NCBI GenBank assembly: GCA_030696045.1
Contig: JAUYNO010000083.1
Span: 1 to 35,376, forward strand
DNA: 35,376 bases
Direction of reading: 5' to 3'
DNA from: Stagnimonas sp.
GTDB taxonomy: Bacteria; Pseudomonadota; Gammaproteobacteria; Nevskiales; Nevskiaceae
This document shows, one piece after another, positions 1-8,679 of this stretch (positions are counted from its first letter, which is position 1; the number at the start of each line of letters is the position of its first letter). Below the pieces are notes generated by a model, which worked only from the letters and a program-made list of their open reading frames with translations, was not told the DNA's origin and did no database searches. Made by a program: the position numbers and the translations under genes.

Positions 1-735
1 CGCGCGCTCGCGCCCCTGCTGCGTCCGGGACAGGGCATCGTCTGTGCCTGCAAGGGGCTGGAGCCCGGCAGTGGCCGGATGGCGCACGAGGTGGTCGCCG
101 ACGTGCTGCCGGCCGAGCATCCGCTGGCGATCCTGTCCGGGCCGACCTTCGCCAAGGAGCTGGCCATGGGCCTGCCGACGGCGGTGGCCATCGCCTCCAA
201 GGACCAGGCCTTCGCCGAGAAGATCGCCCACGTCTTCCACGGTGATGGCTTCCGCGCCTATCCCTCCGACGATGTCATCGGGGTCGAGATCGGCGGTGCG
301 GCCAAGAACGTGATGGCGATCGGCGTCGGCATCGCCGACGGTCTCGGCCTGGGCGCCAACACCCGCGCCGGCTTCATTGCCCGCAGCCTCAACGAGCTGA
401 TGCGCCTGGGCGTGGCCGCCGGCGCCAAGCCGGAGACCTTCATGGGCCTGGCCGGCCTCGGCGACCTGGTGCTGACCTGCACCGACAACCAGTCGCGCAA
501 CCGCCGCTTCGGCCTGCTGCTGGCCGAGGGCAAGTCGCCGGCCGAGGCCGCAGCCATCATCGGCCAGGTGGTGGAAGGTGCGAAGGCCGCCGCCGAGGTG
601 CTGCGGCTGGCCGCGCGCCTGGGCGTGGATACCCCGATCACGCGCGAGATCGCCAAGGTCATCTCCGGCGAGATCAAACCGGTGGAAGCGGTCAGCGCCC
701 TGGCGCAGCGGCCGCTGCGCACCGAGCACGACTAG
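1..735 (+). CDS. gpsA: NAD(P)+-dependent glycerol-3-phosphate dehydrogenase, 5' end outside window
   Basis: Reduces dihydroxyacetone phosphate to sn-glycerol 3-phosphate, the backbone for phospholipid synthesis, in the cytosol. The reading frame is open from base 1, so the N-terminal Rossmann nucleotide site lies upstream of the window. What remains shows the family hallmarks: CKGLE near the start, SGPTFAKE, and GGAAKNVMAIGVGIADGLG carrying the catalytic lysine, then NTRAGFIARSLNE and GLAGLGDLVLTC. About 244 residues are visible of the roughly 330 usual for GpsA. It ends at a TAG 10 bases from the convergent trmL. Identification is by motif recognition and is firm; the true start cannot be seen. 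Confidence 0.97.
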   Translation, partial: RALAPLLRPGQGIVCACKGLEPGSGRMAHEVVADVLPAEHPLAILSGPTFAKELAMGLPTAVAIASKDQAFAEKIAHVFHGDGFRAYPSDDVIGVEIGGAAKNVMAIGVGIADGLGLGANTRAGFIARSLNELMRLGVAAGAKPETFMGLAGLGDLVLTCTDNQSRNRRFGLLLAEGKSPAEAAAIIGQVVEGAKAAAEVLRLAARLGVDTPITREIAKVISGEIKPVEAVSALAQRPLRTEHD

Positions 736-744
736 GGTTCCGGT

Positions 745-1209
745 TCAAGCCGCCCCTGCGAACCCCTGCTGCCGCCAGGCCTCGTAGACCGCGATGGCCG
801 CCGCGTTGGCGAGATTGAGCGAGCGCGAATCCGGCTGCATCGGCAGGCGCAGGCGCTGCGCTTCCGGAATCGCATCCAGCACCGCCGGGGGCAGCCCCCG
901 GGTCTCGCTGCCGAACAACAGGATGTCGCCCGGCGCGTAGCGAGCCTCCGCGTAGTTGCACCGCGCCTTGGTACTGAAGGCCCAGATGCGCGCCTGCGGC
1001 AGCGCCGCCTGCAGGGCGGCGAAATCGCTGTGTTCCTGCACCCGCGACCATTCGTGGTAGTCCAGCCCGGCGCGTTGCAGATCCTTGTCGCGCAGGTAGA
1101 AGCCGAGCGGATGGATCAGGTGCAGCGTCACCCCGGTATTGGCGGCGAGACGGATCAGATTGCCGGTATTGGGCGGGATTTCCGGCTGGTGCAGGACGAG
1201 ATGGAACAC
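745..1209 (-). CDS. trmL: tRNA (cytidine(34)-2'-O)-methyltransferase
   Basis: A SPOUT-fold enzyme that 2'-O-methylates the wobble base of tRNA-Leu isoacceptors using S-adenosylmethionine. The 154-residue length matches the family (about 155). Visible signatures are the N-terminal QPEIPPNTGNLIRLAANTG, the SAM-binding FGSETRGLP, and the C-terminal knot segment with SRSLNLANAAAIAVYEA. It converges on gpsA with a 9-base gap. The start at 1209 is the only methionine that keeps the conserved MFHLVLHQPEIP opening. Confidence 0.95.
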   Translation of the reverse strand: MFHLVLHQPEIPPNTGNLIRLAANTGVTLHLIHPLGFYLRDKDLQRAGLDYHEWSRVQEHSDFAALQAALPQARIWAFSTKARCNYAEARYAPGDILLFGSETRGLPPAVLDAIPEAQRLRLPMQPDSRSLNLANAAAIAVYEAWRQQGFAGAA

Positions 1210-1253
1210 GGCAGCGGCGGCGGCGTTTCAAGGCGGGTGGCAAGCCTAGCGCG

Positions 1254-1282
1254 TTGACAGTCCCGGGTGCCCTTACTAGCCT
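1254..1282 (+). promoter_or_regulatory. putative sigma-70 promoter
   Basis: A perfect TTGACA (1254-1259), a 17-base spacer, and TAGCCT (1277-1282) lie 33 bases before the ATG at 1316. The -35 matches consensus fully and the -10 matches at three positions including TA---T. It would drive the small exported protein gene. Confidence 0.55.
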
Positions 1283-1315
1283 CCGTCCACAACCCGTCGT
1301 CCCTGTGGAGTCCGC

Positions 1316-1603
1316 ATGAACAAGCTCGTCCCCCTGGTACTCGCCGCCCTGATCGCCGGCAGCGCCCATGCCCAGAGCACGCTCAGCGAGGTCGAGGACA
1401 GCCCGGGCGCCGGCGCCATGGCCTTCGACCTGATCTTCATTCGGCCGCTGGGCCTGGTCTCCACCGTGCTCGGCACCGGCGTCTTTATCCTGCAGCTGCC
1501 CTTCAATTTCGGTGCCGAGAACAACAAGGACAAGGCCTTCGAGAAGCTGGTGAAGGAACCCGCGCGCTACACCTTCACGCGGCAGTTGGGGAGTACGGAG
1601 TAG
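1316..1603 (+). CDS. small exported protein of unknown function
   Basis: 95 residues. An N-terminal signal peptide is clear (MNK, then LVPLVLAALIAGSAHA with an AHA-Q cleavage site). The mature part has one hydrophobic stretch around residues 44-63 (FIRPLGLVSTVLGTGVFILQ), followed by a polar tail with NKDKAFEKLVKEPARYTF. This layout resembles small uncharacterised periplasmic or membrane-associated proteins common in gammaproteobacteria that sit outside any operon. No catalytic motif is visible and no function is proposed. It is monocistronic, with a convincing promoter upstream and a convergent M16 peptidase gene downstream. Confidence 0.75.
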   Translation: MNKLVPLVLAALIAGSAHAQSTLSEVEDSPGAGAMAFDLIFIRPLGLVSTVLGTGVFILQLPFNFGAENNKDKAFEKLVKEPARYTFTRQLGSTE

Positions 1604-1666
1604 GGCCGCCAGATACTTTTCGATTCAAAAGGACGCGCCGCGTAGCAGCGCCCCGCCGCGGCCTCC

Positions 1667-1695
1667 CTGAAAAGCCAGATGCCCTAGCTTTTCAG
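1667..1695. terminator. hairpin between convergent genes, possible weak terminator
   Basis: CTGAAAAGC (1667-1675) and GCTTTTCAG (1687-1695) form a 9-bp perfect stem with an 11-base loop in the gap between the small exported protein and the M16 peptidase. No long T run follows on either strand, so the terminator role is only possible. Confidence 0.4.
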
Positions 1696-1712
1696 CTTTC
1701 CGGGTGCGGCTT

Positions 1713-1787
1713 GTAGGGTGGGCTCCAGCCCACGCGTTCCAGCGATGCATCGCGACCGCGTGGGCAGATGAAGCCTGCCCACCCTAC
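1713..1787. repeat. GTAGGG-type palindromic repeat, double-hairpin form
   Basis: The element begins GTAGGGTGGGC and ends GCCCACCCTAC, its inverted complement. An inner CGCG...CGCG pair flanks the palindrome CGATGCATCG. The same plan, with GTAGGGCGC and GCGCCCTAC ends, recurs at 17510-17575, and a half-size form sits at 11410-11440. It fills the gap between convergent genes. Confidence 0.7.
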
Positions 1788-1811
1788 GCTAGCTGGCCGC
1801 AGCTGGCGGCC

Positions 1812-4634
1812 TTAGCGCAGTACGGTCCCATCCGCCCCCAGCACCGTCACCGGTGCCAGCTTGAGCGCGCGCACCGGCGCCTCGATCTTGCTCAGGTCGC
1901 CCACCACGAACCAGCTCAGCGAGTCCGGCCGCGCCAGCCGTCGTGCGGCCTTCGCCACCGCCGCCGAATCCAGCGCCGCCAGCCGCGCGGCATAGCCGTC
2001 GTAGTGATTCTCCGGCAGGCCGTAGCTGAGCAGGCGCTGGTACAGGCTCAACACCCCATGGGCGGTTTCCGCCTCGCTCGGCAGGGTGCGGATCAGCGCC
2101 TTGCGGGCGGCGTCGAGTTCGAGTTCGGTCGGCGGCCGCTGGCCGCCCAGACTGGCGATCTCCTTGCGCGCCTCGCGCAGGGCGTCGGCGGTGCGCGGGG
2201 TTTCCACCGAGGCCTGGGCCATGAACAGCGAGGGGCCGCGTGATTCGCCCAGTCCGGTGGAGGCGCCATAGCTCCAGTGCTTGTCCTCGCGCAGGTTCAT
2301 GTTCAGGCGCGAGGTGAACAGGCCGCCGAGCACGGCATTGGCCAGCTCCATGGCTTCCCGCTGCGGGTCGTCGGTTGGCGGCGCCAGGTCGGCGGCGGCG
2401 ATCAGCGACTGCTCGGCGCCCGGCTTGTCGAACAGGTAGATGCGCGGCGTCGGCGCCAGTACCGGCGGCAGCGTGGTCGCTTCGGCGCCGGTGGCCGTGG
2501 TCGGCCACTGGCCCAGGCTCTGCTCCAGCAGCGGCTGCAGGCTGGCCGGATCGGTATCGCCGACCACCAGGATGCGCAGGCCCTCGGGGCGCAGGAAGCG
2601 CCCGGCCAGCTGCCTGAGCGTCTCCGGCGTCAGCGCCCGGGTCGCGGCCTCCAGCTTGGGCAGGCTGTTGAAGCGGCCATAGGGATGCTCGCCATACATC
2701 AGCCGGTACTGGTTGAGTCCGAGGATGCCGCCGGCGCTGGTGGTGTTGGCGCGCAGGCTGGCCAGCTTGCGCTGCTGCCGGCGTTGCAGGGCATCGGCGG
2801 GGAAGGCGGGTTCCCGCAGGTTGCGCACGAACAGCTGCAGCGACTCGGCCAGTTTGACCCGGGTGGCGCCCAGGGTGATGGCGGTGGCATCGGCATCCGG
2901 GTCGACGCCGAAGCTGGCGCCGAGATCGCCATAGGCCTCGGTGAGCTGCTCGGCGCTGAGGCCGGCGGCGCCTTCGCTGAGCATGCCCAGCAGCATCTCC
3001 ATCTGACCGGCCTCCGGCTGCGCGCTGGTGCCCCAGGGGAACAGCAGGGCCAGGTGCACCAGGGGCACCTCGGGACGCTCGGCGAGCAGCACTTCGATGC
3101 CGTTGCCGAGCCGGAAGCGTTTCAGCGGCGGCAGCCGGATGCCGGCCGGGTCGCCCACCGGCGGCGGCTGACGGCGGTCCAGGTCCGGGCCCGGGGCCGG
3201 CTTCAGCGCCGGCTCCGGCAGCACGCTCAGATCCAGGTAGGCCGGACCCAGCCAGCGCCGCACCGCGTCGCGCACCTGCTCCGGGCTGGCATCGCGCTGC
3301 ACCTGCCACTGCCGCTCGCAGGCCTCCGGCGCGCCGAGGAACACCTGGCAGACCGCCAGTTCCGAGGCCTTCATGCCGACGCCTTCGCGGTTGGCCAGCC
3401 GCATCACATAGCTGCGGGTGCGCAGGCGCTCCAGCTCGGCCGGCGTCGGGCCGTCGGCGGCGAAGCGGGCCAGCTCCTGCGCCAGCGCCGCCTCGGCGGC
3501 GACGCGGTCGGCGTCCGGCTTCAGGGTCAGCATCACCGAGAACTGCGAGCCCAGGCTGCCGGGATCGACGCCGGCGCTGACGCCGGTGGCCAGGCCATCG
3601 CGGGTCACCAGCCGCCGGTACAGCGGGCTGGCCTTGTCGCCGGCCAGCAGATCGCCGGCCAGGTCCAGCATCAGCGCCTGGTCGCTGTCGCGCGGCGGCA
3701 CGTTCCAGACCCGGTACAGGCGCGGCAGGGTCACCTTGTCGTCGATGCGGAGCTGGCGCGGGCCGTCGAGCGGCGCCACCCACTCGCCCCGGCGCAACAC
3801 CGAGGGGCCGGGTGGAATCGCACCGAAGGCGCGCTCGACCCGCGCCACCGCGTCCTCGAAGCCGATATCGCCGGCCAGCACCAGGGTGGCGTTGTTGGGG
3901 CCGTAGTACTGCCGGAACCAGTCCTGCACATCGGCCAGCGAGGCGCGGTCGAGATCCTCCATCGAGCCGATGGTGGTCCAGGAGTAGGGATGCCCGGCCG
4001 GATACATGGCCTGGGTGACCAGTTCATCGACCTTGCCGTAGGGCTGGCTCTCGCGCTGGCGCTTCTCGTTCTTCACCACGCCGCGCTGCTCGTCGAGCTT
4101 GGCCTGGGTGATCGCCGGCAGCAGATGCCCCATGCGGTCCGACTCCAGCCACAGCGCCAGGTCTAGCGCGCCGGTCGGCACGGTCTCGTAGAAATTGGTG
4201 CGGTCGGCATTGGTGGTGCCGTTGATGAAGCTGGCGCCCGCCGCTTCCAGCGGCCGGAAGAACTCGTCGTCGTGATGCGCCGAGCCGTTGAACATCAGGT
4301 GCTCGAACAGGTGTGCGAAGCCGGTCTTGCCCGGCTTCTCGTCCCGGCTGCCGACGTGGTACATCAGGTGCAGCGCCACCAGCGGCGCCTTGTGGTCCTC
4401 GTGCACCAGCAGCGTCAGTCCGTTCGCCAAGATATGCTTGCGATAGCTCAGCGGTGCATCCGGCAAGGGTTCGGAAGCCGGCTGAACGAGCGGTGCCGGC
4501 GCGGCCACGGGGGCGACCGGTTGGGCGCCGGTGGCGCAGGCCGCGAGCCCGGCCAGGGCAAGACCGGCGGTGAAGGCGCGGACCATGCGCGGACGGCGGG
4601 ATGCGGAACGGATCAAAGGGTTCGGATTGGGCAT
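1812..4634 (-). CDS. M16 family zinc metallopeptidase, two-domain, lipoprotein
   Basis: Pitrilysin/insulinase-type peptidase of 940 residues. Counting from the start used here, the lipobox LAAC has its cysteine at residue 33, which predicts a lipid-anchored envelope protein. The zinc motif HLFEH is at residues 108-112 and is followed by LMFNGSAHHDDEFF. The C-terminal half is a second M16 domain (about residue 480 onward) without HxxEH, as usual for the non-catalytic half. Start: the ATG at 4634 keeps an Arg-rich n-region; the ATG at 4586 would put the lipobox cysteine at residue 17, a more typical lipoprotein signal, and is equally possible. The frame stays open farther upstream, but that region is the divergent ampD gene. 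It is monocistronic. Confidence 0.93.
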   Translation of the reverse strand: MPNPNPLIRSASRRPRMVRAFTAGLALAGLAACATGAQPVAPVAAPAPLVQPASEPLPDAPLSYRKHILANGLTLLVHEDHKAPLVALHLMYHVGSRDEKPGKTGFAHLFEHLMFNGSAHHDDEFFRPLEAAGASFINGTTNADRTNFYETVPTGALDLALWLESDRMGHLLPAITQAKLDEQRGVVKNEKRQRESQPYGKVDELVTQAMYPAGHPYSWTTIGSMEDLDRASLADVQDWFRQYYGPNNATLVLAGDIGFEDAVARVERAFGAIPPGPSVLRRGEWVAPLDGPRQLRIDDKVTLPRLYRVWNVPPRDSDQALMLDLAGDLLAGDKASPLYRRLVTRDGLATGVSAGVDPGSLGSQFSVMLTLKPDADRVAAEAALAQELARFAADGPTPAELERLRTRSYVMRLANREGVGMKASELAVCQVFLGAPEACERQWQVQRDASPEQVRDAVRRWLGPAYLDLSVLPEPALKPAPGPDLDRRQPPPVGDPAGIRLPPLKRFRLGNGIEVLLAERPEVPLVHLALLFPWGTSAQPEAGQMEMLLGMLSEGAAGLSAEQLTEAYGDLGASFGVDPDADATAITLGATRVKLAESLQLFVRNLREPAFPADALQRRQQRKLASLRANTTSAGGILGLNQYRLMYGEHPYGRFNSLPKLEAATRALTPETLRQLAGRFLRPEGLRILVVGDTDPASLQPLLEQSLGQWPTTATGAEATTLPPVLAPTPRIYLFDKPGAEQSLIAAADLAPPTDDPQREAMELANAVLGGLFTSRLNMNLREDKHWSYGASTGLGESRGPSLFMAQASVETPRTADALREARKEIASLGGQRPPTELELDAARKALIRTLPSEAETAHGVLSLYQRLLSYGLPENHYDGYAARLAALDSAAVAKAARRLARPDSLSWFVVGDLSKIEAPVRALKLAPVTVLGADGTVLR

Positions 4635-4706
4635 GACAGCCGTCAGCGGTACGCGAGGGAACAAGGGAGCGATTGGCGGCCAGCATAGCCGCCCGGATCG
4701 CAGCCT

Positions 4707-5321
4707 ATGAACCCGGCGCGCCGGCCGAGTTCCGGCCCACCGCCGGAGATGGCGCTGCCACTGCCGGTGCTGGATGCCGCCAGCGGCCTCTGGTCCAACG
4801 TCGGCCAGCGGCCCTCGCCGCATTGCGATGAGCGCCCCGAGGGCGAGGCGATCAGCCTGCTGGTGGTGCACCACATCTCGCTGCCGCCGGGCGAGTTCGG
4901 CGGGCCCTGGATCGACCAGCTGTTCATGGGCACGCTCGATTGCACGGCGCATCCCTACTTCGAGCGCCTGCGCGGGCTGCGGGTCTCGGCCCACGCCTGC
5001 GTGTTCCGCGACGGCCATGTCCGCCAGTACGTGCCGACCACGCGCCGCGCCTGGCATGCCGGCGCAAGCCACTTTGACGGCCGCGAGCGCTGCAATGATT
5101 TTTCCATCGGCATCGAGCTCGAAGGCGACGAGCACCAGCCCTACACCGACGCCCAGTACACGGCGCTGGCGCGGCTGGTGGTGGCGGCCTTGCGCGCCTA
5201 TCCGGCACTGACGCCGGAGCGCATCGTCGGGCATAGCGACATCGCACCCGGGCGCAAGCTCGATCCCGGCCCCTGCTTCGACTGGCCACGGCTGCTGGCC
5301 CTGGTGGAGTTCCCGCGATGA
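4707..5321 (+). CDS. ampD: 1,6-anhydro-N-acetylmuramyl-L-alanine amidase
   Basis: Cytosolic zinc amidase that removes the stem peptide from anhydromuropeptides in cell-wall recycling; loss of it in other gammaproteobacteria derepresses AmpC beta-lactamase. The 204 residues include the AmpD-typical PSPHCDERP, the VVHHISLPPGEFGG segment with a zinc histidine, SAHACVFRDGHVRQYVP, NDFSIGIELEG, and the C-terminal GHSDIAPGRKLDPGPCFDW supplying the second histidine and the aspartate ligand. ATG 4707 is used; ATG 4749 would remove 14 residues and is closer to the usual N-terminus. It overlaps the next gene by ATGA (5318-5321), indicating translational coupling. Confidence 0.95.
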   Translation: MNPARRPSSGPPPEMALPLPVLDAASGLWSNVGQRPSPHCDERPEGEAISLLVVHHISLPPGEFGGPWIDQLFMGTLDCTAHPYFERLRGLRVSAHACVFRDGHVRQYVPTTRRAWHAGASHFDGRERCNDFSIGIELEGDEHQPYTDAQYTALARLVVAALRAYPALTPERIVGHSDIAPGRKLDPGPCFDWPRLLALVEFPR

Positions 5322-6190
5322 ATTTCCTCGCCGTGCTGGCCGCACTCGCCGCCGAACGCTTCCTGCCGCACGGCCTGGGCTTCGGCGAGCCGCGCCTGCT
5401 GCGGGCCCTGCTGCGCGGGCTCGACCGCAGCCGCCCGGGCGCGGCGCTGGCGCGCAGCGCCCTGCTGCCCTGGCTGCTGACGGCGGCGGCGGTCGCGGTC
5501 ACGGCGCTGATCCAGTACCGGCTGGCCGGCAGCCTGGCTGGCGGCTTGTTCGGCGGTCTGCTGCTCTTCCTCTGCCTGGGGCCGCGCGATCTCGCCGACG
5601 AGGTCGGGCAGCTGCTGGCGGCGCGCCAGCGCGGTGACCGCCCGGCAGTGATCCGCCTGGCGCGTCAGCTGCAGCACGGCCCGGAGCCCGACGACAGTCA
5701 TCGCAGCCTGCTCGGCGCGCTGTTCATCCAGAGCCACGAGCGGCTGTTCGGCGTGCTGCTCGCCTTTCTCACGGTCGGCCCGGCCGGCGCGGTGTTCTAC
5801 CGCCTGGCCAGCCGCCTGCCGGCGCAGGTGGAGGCACTGGAACCGGATACCGCCGCCGCCCGCGCCGCCGCCCAGCTGCACGGCCTCGCAGCCTGGCTGC
5901 CGGTGCGACTGACCGCCCTGCTGTTCGCCCTGGCCGGCAGCATGGACGACGCCATGACCGCCTGGCGGCGGCTGGGTGAACTCGACTTCCGGCACGGCTG
6001 GCGCAGCCATAGCTGGGCGGTGCTGGCCGAGGTCGGCTGCGGCGCGCTGGCCAGCGAAGAGGCCGAGGGCAGCAAGCCCGTCGCACCCAAGCTCGACGCC
6101 GCCCTGCGCGAGGTGCTGCGGATGCAGACCCGGGCCCTGCTGATCCTGCTGGCGGGCTTCGCGGTGTTCACCACCGGCACGCTTTTCTGA
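5318..6190 (+). CDS. ampE: AmpE-like inner-membrane protein
   Basis: 290 residues with hydrophobic segments near 49-65 (LPWLLTAAAVAVTALIQ), 70-88, 146-165 (LFGVLLAFLTVGPAGAVFY) and at the C-terminus (LLILLAGFAVFTTGTLF). The order FLCLGPRDLADEV, followed by a cytosolic stretch ending in FIQSHERLFGVL, is typical of AmpE/CobD-like proteins. AmpE is the conserved partner of AmpD and has been proposed to act in membrane signalling linked to beta-lactamase induction; its biochemical role is not settled. The start overlaps the ampD stop, and the stop overlaps the next ATG (TGATG). Confidence 0.88.
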   Translation: MNFLAVLAALAAERFLPHGLGFGEPRLLRALLRGLDRSRPGAALARSALLPWLLTAAAVAVTALIQYRLAGSLAGGLFGGLLLFLCLGPRDLADEVGQLLAARQRGDRPAVIRLARQLQHGPEPDDSHRSLLGALFIQSHERLFGVLLAFLTVGPAGAVFYRLASRLPAQVEALEPDTAAARAAAQLHGLAAWLPVRLTALLFALAGSMDDAMTAWRRLGELDFRHGWRSHSWAVLAEVGCGALASEEAEGSKPVAPKLDAALREVLRMQTRALLILLAGFAVFTTGTLF

Positions 6191-7011
6191 TGCGCCCGCT
6201 TCGGTGTGCCGTCGCCGCATCGCTGCTGCTGGCGTCCATGGTTTCCGCGCGCGCCGCCGAGCGGGTGGTGGCGCTTGGCCCGCACCTGGCCGAACTGGCC
6301 TGCGCCGCTGGCGGCTGTGAGCAACTGGTGGGGGTGATCGCCTACAGCGACTTTCCCGAGCGGGTGCGGCGGCTGCCGGTAGTCGGCGACGCCGCCCAGG
6401 TCAATCTCGAAGCCCTGCTGGCGCTGCGCCCCAGCCTGGTGCTCGCCTGGGATGGCGGCACCTCGCCGACCACCATCGACCGCCTGCGCGGCCTGGGCCT
6501 GCGGGTGGAGCCGCTGCGCATCGAGAAACTCGGCGAGGTCGCCGACGCCCTGCAGCGGGTCGGCGCCTGGCTCGGCACCGGCGCGGTGGCGGACGCGGTG
6601 GCGGCCGACTATCGCCGTCGGCTGGCGACCCTGGCCGCGCGCCATGCCCAGGCCCGACCGCTGAAAGTGTTCTACCAGATCGAAACCGCACCGGCCTACA
6701 CCGTCAACGGCGACAGTCCGATCAGCCAGGCCATCGCGCTCTGCGGCGGCCGCAATGTCTTCGCCGGCCTGCCGACGCTGGCGGCGCCGGTGAGCGACGA
6801 GGCGGTGCTGCTGGCGCAGCCGGACGTGGTGGTGCACAGCGAGCACGACCGCGAGGCGATGCGCGCCTACTGGTCGCGCTTCCCGACCGCGCCGCCGATG
6901 GCCAAGGGCCGCATCTACGGCATCGACGCCGACCTGCTGGCACGCGCCGGGCCCCGCCTGATCGACGGCGCCGAGCTGCTTTGCGCGACGCTGGATCTGG
7001 CGCGGCGCTGA
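6190..7011 (+). CDS. ABC transporter substrate-binding protein, BtuF-like (cobalamin/iron chelate)
   Basis: Periplasmic metal-chelate binding protein of 273 residues. It has a signal peptide (MRPLRCAVAASLLLASMVSARAA), then ERVVALGPHLAELACAAGG, GVIAYSDFPERVRRLPVVG, and NLEALLALRPSLVLAWDGG, the pattern seen in BtuF and related class III binding proteins. Two lobes are joined by a helix around residues 105-140. It is the last gene of the ampD-ampE operon, overlaps ampE by one base, and is followed at once by a terminator. No permease or ATPase gene is near, so the cognate transporter must lie elsewhere. Vitamin B12 is the likeliest ligand by similarity; another corrinoid or siderophore cannot be excluded. 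Confidence 0.85.
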   Translation: MRPLRCAVAASLLLASMVSARAAERVVALGPHLAELACAAGGCEQLVGVIAYSDFPERVRRLPVVGDAAQVNLEALLALRPSLVLAWDGGTSPTTIDRLRGLGLRVEPLRIEKLGEVADALQRVGAWLGTGAVADAVAADYRRRLATLAARHAQARPLKVFYQIETAPAYTVNGDSPISQAIALCGGRNVFAGLPTLAAPVSDEAVLLAQPDVVVHSEHDREAMRAYWSRFPTAPPMAKGRIYGIDADLLARAGPRLIDGAELLCATLDLARR

Positions 7012-7023
7012 GTTGGCAGCGCA

Positions 7024-7057
7024 AGAAAAAAGCCCGGGCGTCGCCGGGCTTTTTTTG
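7024..7057 (+). terminator. Rho-independent terminator after the ampD-ampE-btuF operon
   Basis: An AGCCCGG / CCGGGCT stem (7031-7050) is followed by seven T residues and preceded by an A run, so it could also work on the other strand. Confidence 0.9.
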
Positions 7058-7060
7058 GGG

Positions 7061-7302
7061 GGAATTACCTCGTTAACTCCCTGCTCTTCCTTGAACCCCT
7101 CTCCCCTTGTGGGAGAGCGTTTGGCCCCAGGGCCGAACCGACTCAATGTCAGTTCGGCTTAAGCCAAACGCGGGAGAGGGGTGGCGAGCGCAGCGAGTTC
7201 GGGTCGGTTCAGCGAGCACAAGCACTCGCTTCGCTCGCCCCCTCTCTCCGGCTCTCTCCCGCAAGCGGGAGAGAGGGCGCAGGGAGCGAAGGATGTAATT
7301 CC
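7061..7302. repeat. dispersed CTCTCCC-type palindromic repeat, copy 1, with nested palindrome
   Basis: The gap between the btuF-like gene and the LuxR-type regulator is filled by an element whose ends are inverted (GGAATTAC at 7061-7068, GTAATTCC at 7295-7302). It contains CCCCTCTCCC and GGGAGAGGGG arms, GCGAGCGCAGCGAG, and a second pair CTCTCCCGC/GCGGGAGAG. A 55-base palindrome sits inside the first arm pair at 7117-7171, with ends GCGTTTGGC and GCCAAACGC around GACTCAATGTCAGT. Related copies are at 12975-13160, 25112-25262 and 28313-28451. Confidence 0.8.
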
Positions 7303-7327
7303 CTTTTTGCGACTCGCGGCGGCGATC

Positions 7328-8533
7328 TCAGCCCAGCGAAATGACGCTGTTGAGCAGCAGCCGCACCAGCATGGTCTGGCGGGTCACGCCGGTCTTGCAG
7401 AAGATCGAGCGCAGATGGGTGCGGGCGGTGTTGCGGCGCACGTTCATTTTCTCGGCGGCCTCGTCGAGCGTCAGGCCCTCGGCCAGCAGCAGGGCCAGCT
7501 GGGCTTCCATGCGGGTGAGACCGAACAGGCGGCGCACCAGCTCCTGCGAAGGCTGGGCGGCGTTGGACTCCGGATCGCGCAGGAACACCACCACCGCCGG
7601 GCGCTGCTTGCTCTCGGACCACTGGCCCATCGGCACGGCCTTGATCAGCACGCCGAGCTTGGCGCGGCCGGAGGGGCGGGTGACTGCCATCGCCTCGACC
7701 ATGCCGGGGCCGGCCTCGCTGTGCGTGGTCTCGCTCAGGGCCTGGCGCAGCAGGCGCTGCAGGTCGCGGCTCTCCTGGCTGTTGTCGAGGCAGAGGTTGT
7801 TGCCGGCGAGCCAGATGCCGTCCTTCTCGCCGAGGATGCGGCGGGCTTCCGGGTTGGTTTCGATGATCACGCCGTTCTGGTCGAAGCTGACCATGCCCAG
7901 CAGCAGGCGGTTGACCGCACCGGCGAACAGCGCGCGCTCGCATTCCAGGAAGTCGAGCTGGGCGTGGATCTGGATCGAACGCTTCAGGTGCGGCAGCAGG
8001 CGCCGCACCAGGCCCTTGTCGGCCTCGGAGAACGGCGCGGCGTCGTGGCTGCGGGTGATGCGCAGGCGGCATTCGATGCCGTCCTTGGTGTAAATGTCGG
8101 CGCCCAGCAGATGACGCACGTCGAGCGGCTTCAGGTACTCCTGATAGACCGTGCTCTGCAGCCACTGCTTGCCGATCAGTTCCTCGGCGGTGACCACCTG
8201 GCCTTCGGACAGGCGCACGAAGGGGTCCATCGCGAAGAAATGAGTCTCGTAGGAATCGACTCCCTGCTGGGTCACCGAGCCGGTGTTGATCATCACGCCG
8301 GTGCTTTCGGGCGAGGGCGGGCGCAGCATCAGGGTGACGTGGCCGGCCTGCAGGCGGTCGCGCAGCAGTTGCAGCGCGGCCTGCCAGGGCGGGGATTCCA
8401 GCGCGCCCTGATACAGCGCGCCCAGCAGGCGGTCGTAGTCGTCAAGGCTCACGGCTGACTCCGCGGCGAGGGGGGCAAGGGCAGCTTTCCGGGCGGCGGC
8501 CTGGATCGGGGTGACTTTCGCGGGCGACGGCAT
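7328..8533 (-). CDS. LuxR-type transcriptional regulator, TeiR/TesR-like
   Basis: 401 residues. The C-terminal 63 residues form a LuxR/NarL-type helix-turn-helix (LTRMEAQLALLLAEG, then AAEKMNVRRNTARTHLRSIF, KTGVTRQTMLVRLLL). The middle (about 190-310) looks like a PAS-type sensor (LLGMVSFDQNGVIIETNPEA) and the N-terminal part is helical. Size and layout match TeiR/TesR, the LuxR-type activator of testosterone catabolism in Comamonas testosteroni, and it is divergent from a ketosteroid isomerase gene. The proposed role is a steroid-responsive activator of this region; that is inference from context. A GTGAG-N5-CTCAC palindrome lies 100 bases upstream of its start. A GGAGGAG ribosome site precedes the ATG at 8533. 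Confidence 0.88.
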   Translation of the reverse strand: MPSPAKVTPIQAAARKAALAPLAAESAVSLDDYDRLLGALYQGALESPPWQAALQLLRDRLQAGHVTLMLRPPSPESTGVMINTGSVTQQGVDSYETHFFAMDPFVRLSEGQVVTAEELIGKQWLQSTVYQEYLKPLDVRHLLGADIYTKDGIECRLRITRSHDAAPFSEADKGLVRRLLPHLKRSIQIHAQLDFLECERALFAGAVNRLLLGMVSFDQNGVIIETNPEARRILGEKDGIWLAGNNLCLDNSQESRDLQRLLRQALSETTHSEAGPGMVEAMAVTRPSGRAKLGVLIKAVPMGQWSESKQRPAVVVFLRDPESNAAQPSQELVRRLFGLTRMEAQLALLLAEGLTLDEAAEKMNVRRNTARTHLRSIFCKTGVTRQTMLVRLLLNSVISLG

Positions 8534-8632
8534 GCCTGAAACTCCTCCTGCAAGACCCCGGCGGGCGGGGCGTGGTCGTCCTGGCTGCTCGTGGCAGCCG
8601 GGATCAATTTCGAGAATGGCTTATCAATATGC

Positions 8633-8649
8633 CGTGAGCCCCCCTCACG
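8633..8649. promoter_or_regulatory. candidate operator CGTGAG-N5-CTCACG
   Basis: Perfect 6-bp inverted repeat (8633-8638, 8644-8649) around five C residues, in the intergenic region shared by the LuxR-type regulator and the ketosteroid isomerase. The same GTGAG-N5-CTCAC arms recur upstream of the KshA-like gene at 14400-14414. Confidence 0.5.
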
Positions 8650-8679
8650 TCAAGAAGAAAATCGCGTATGTCACCCTTC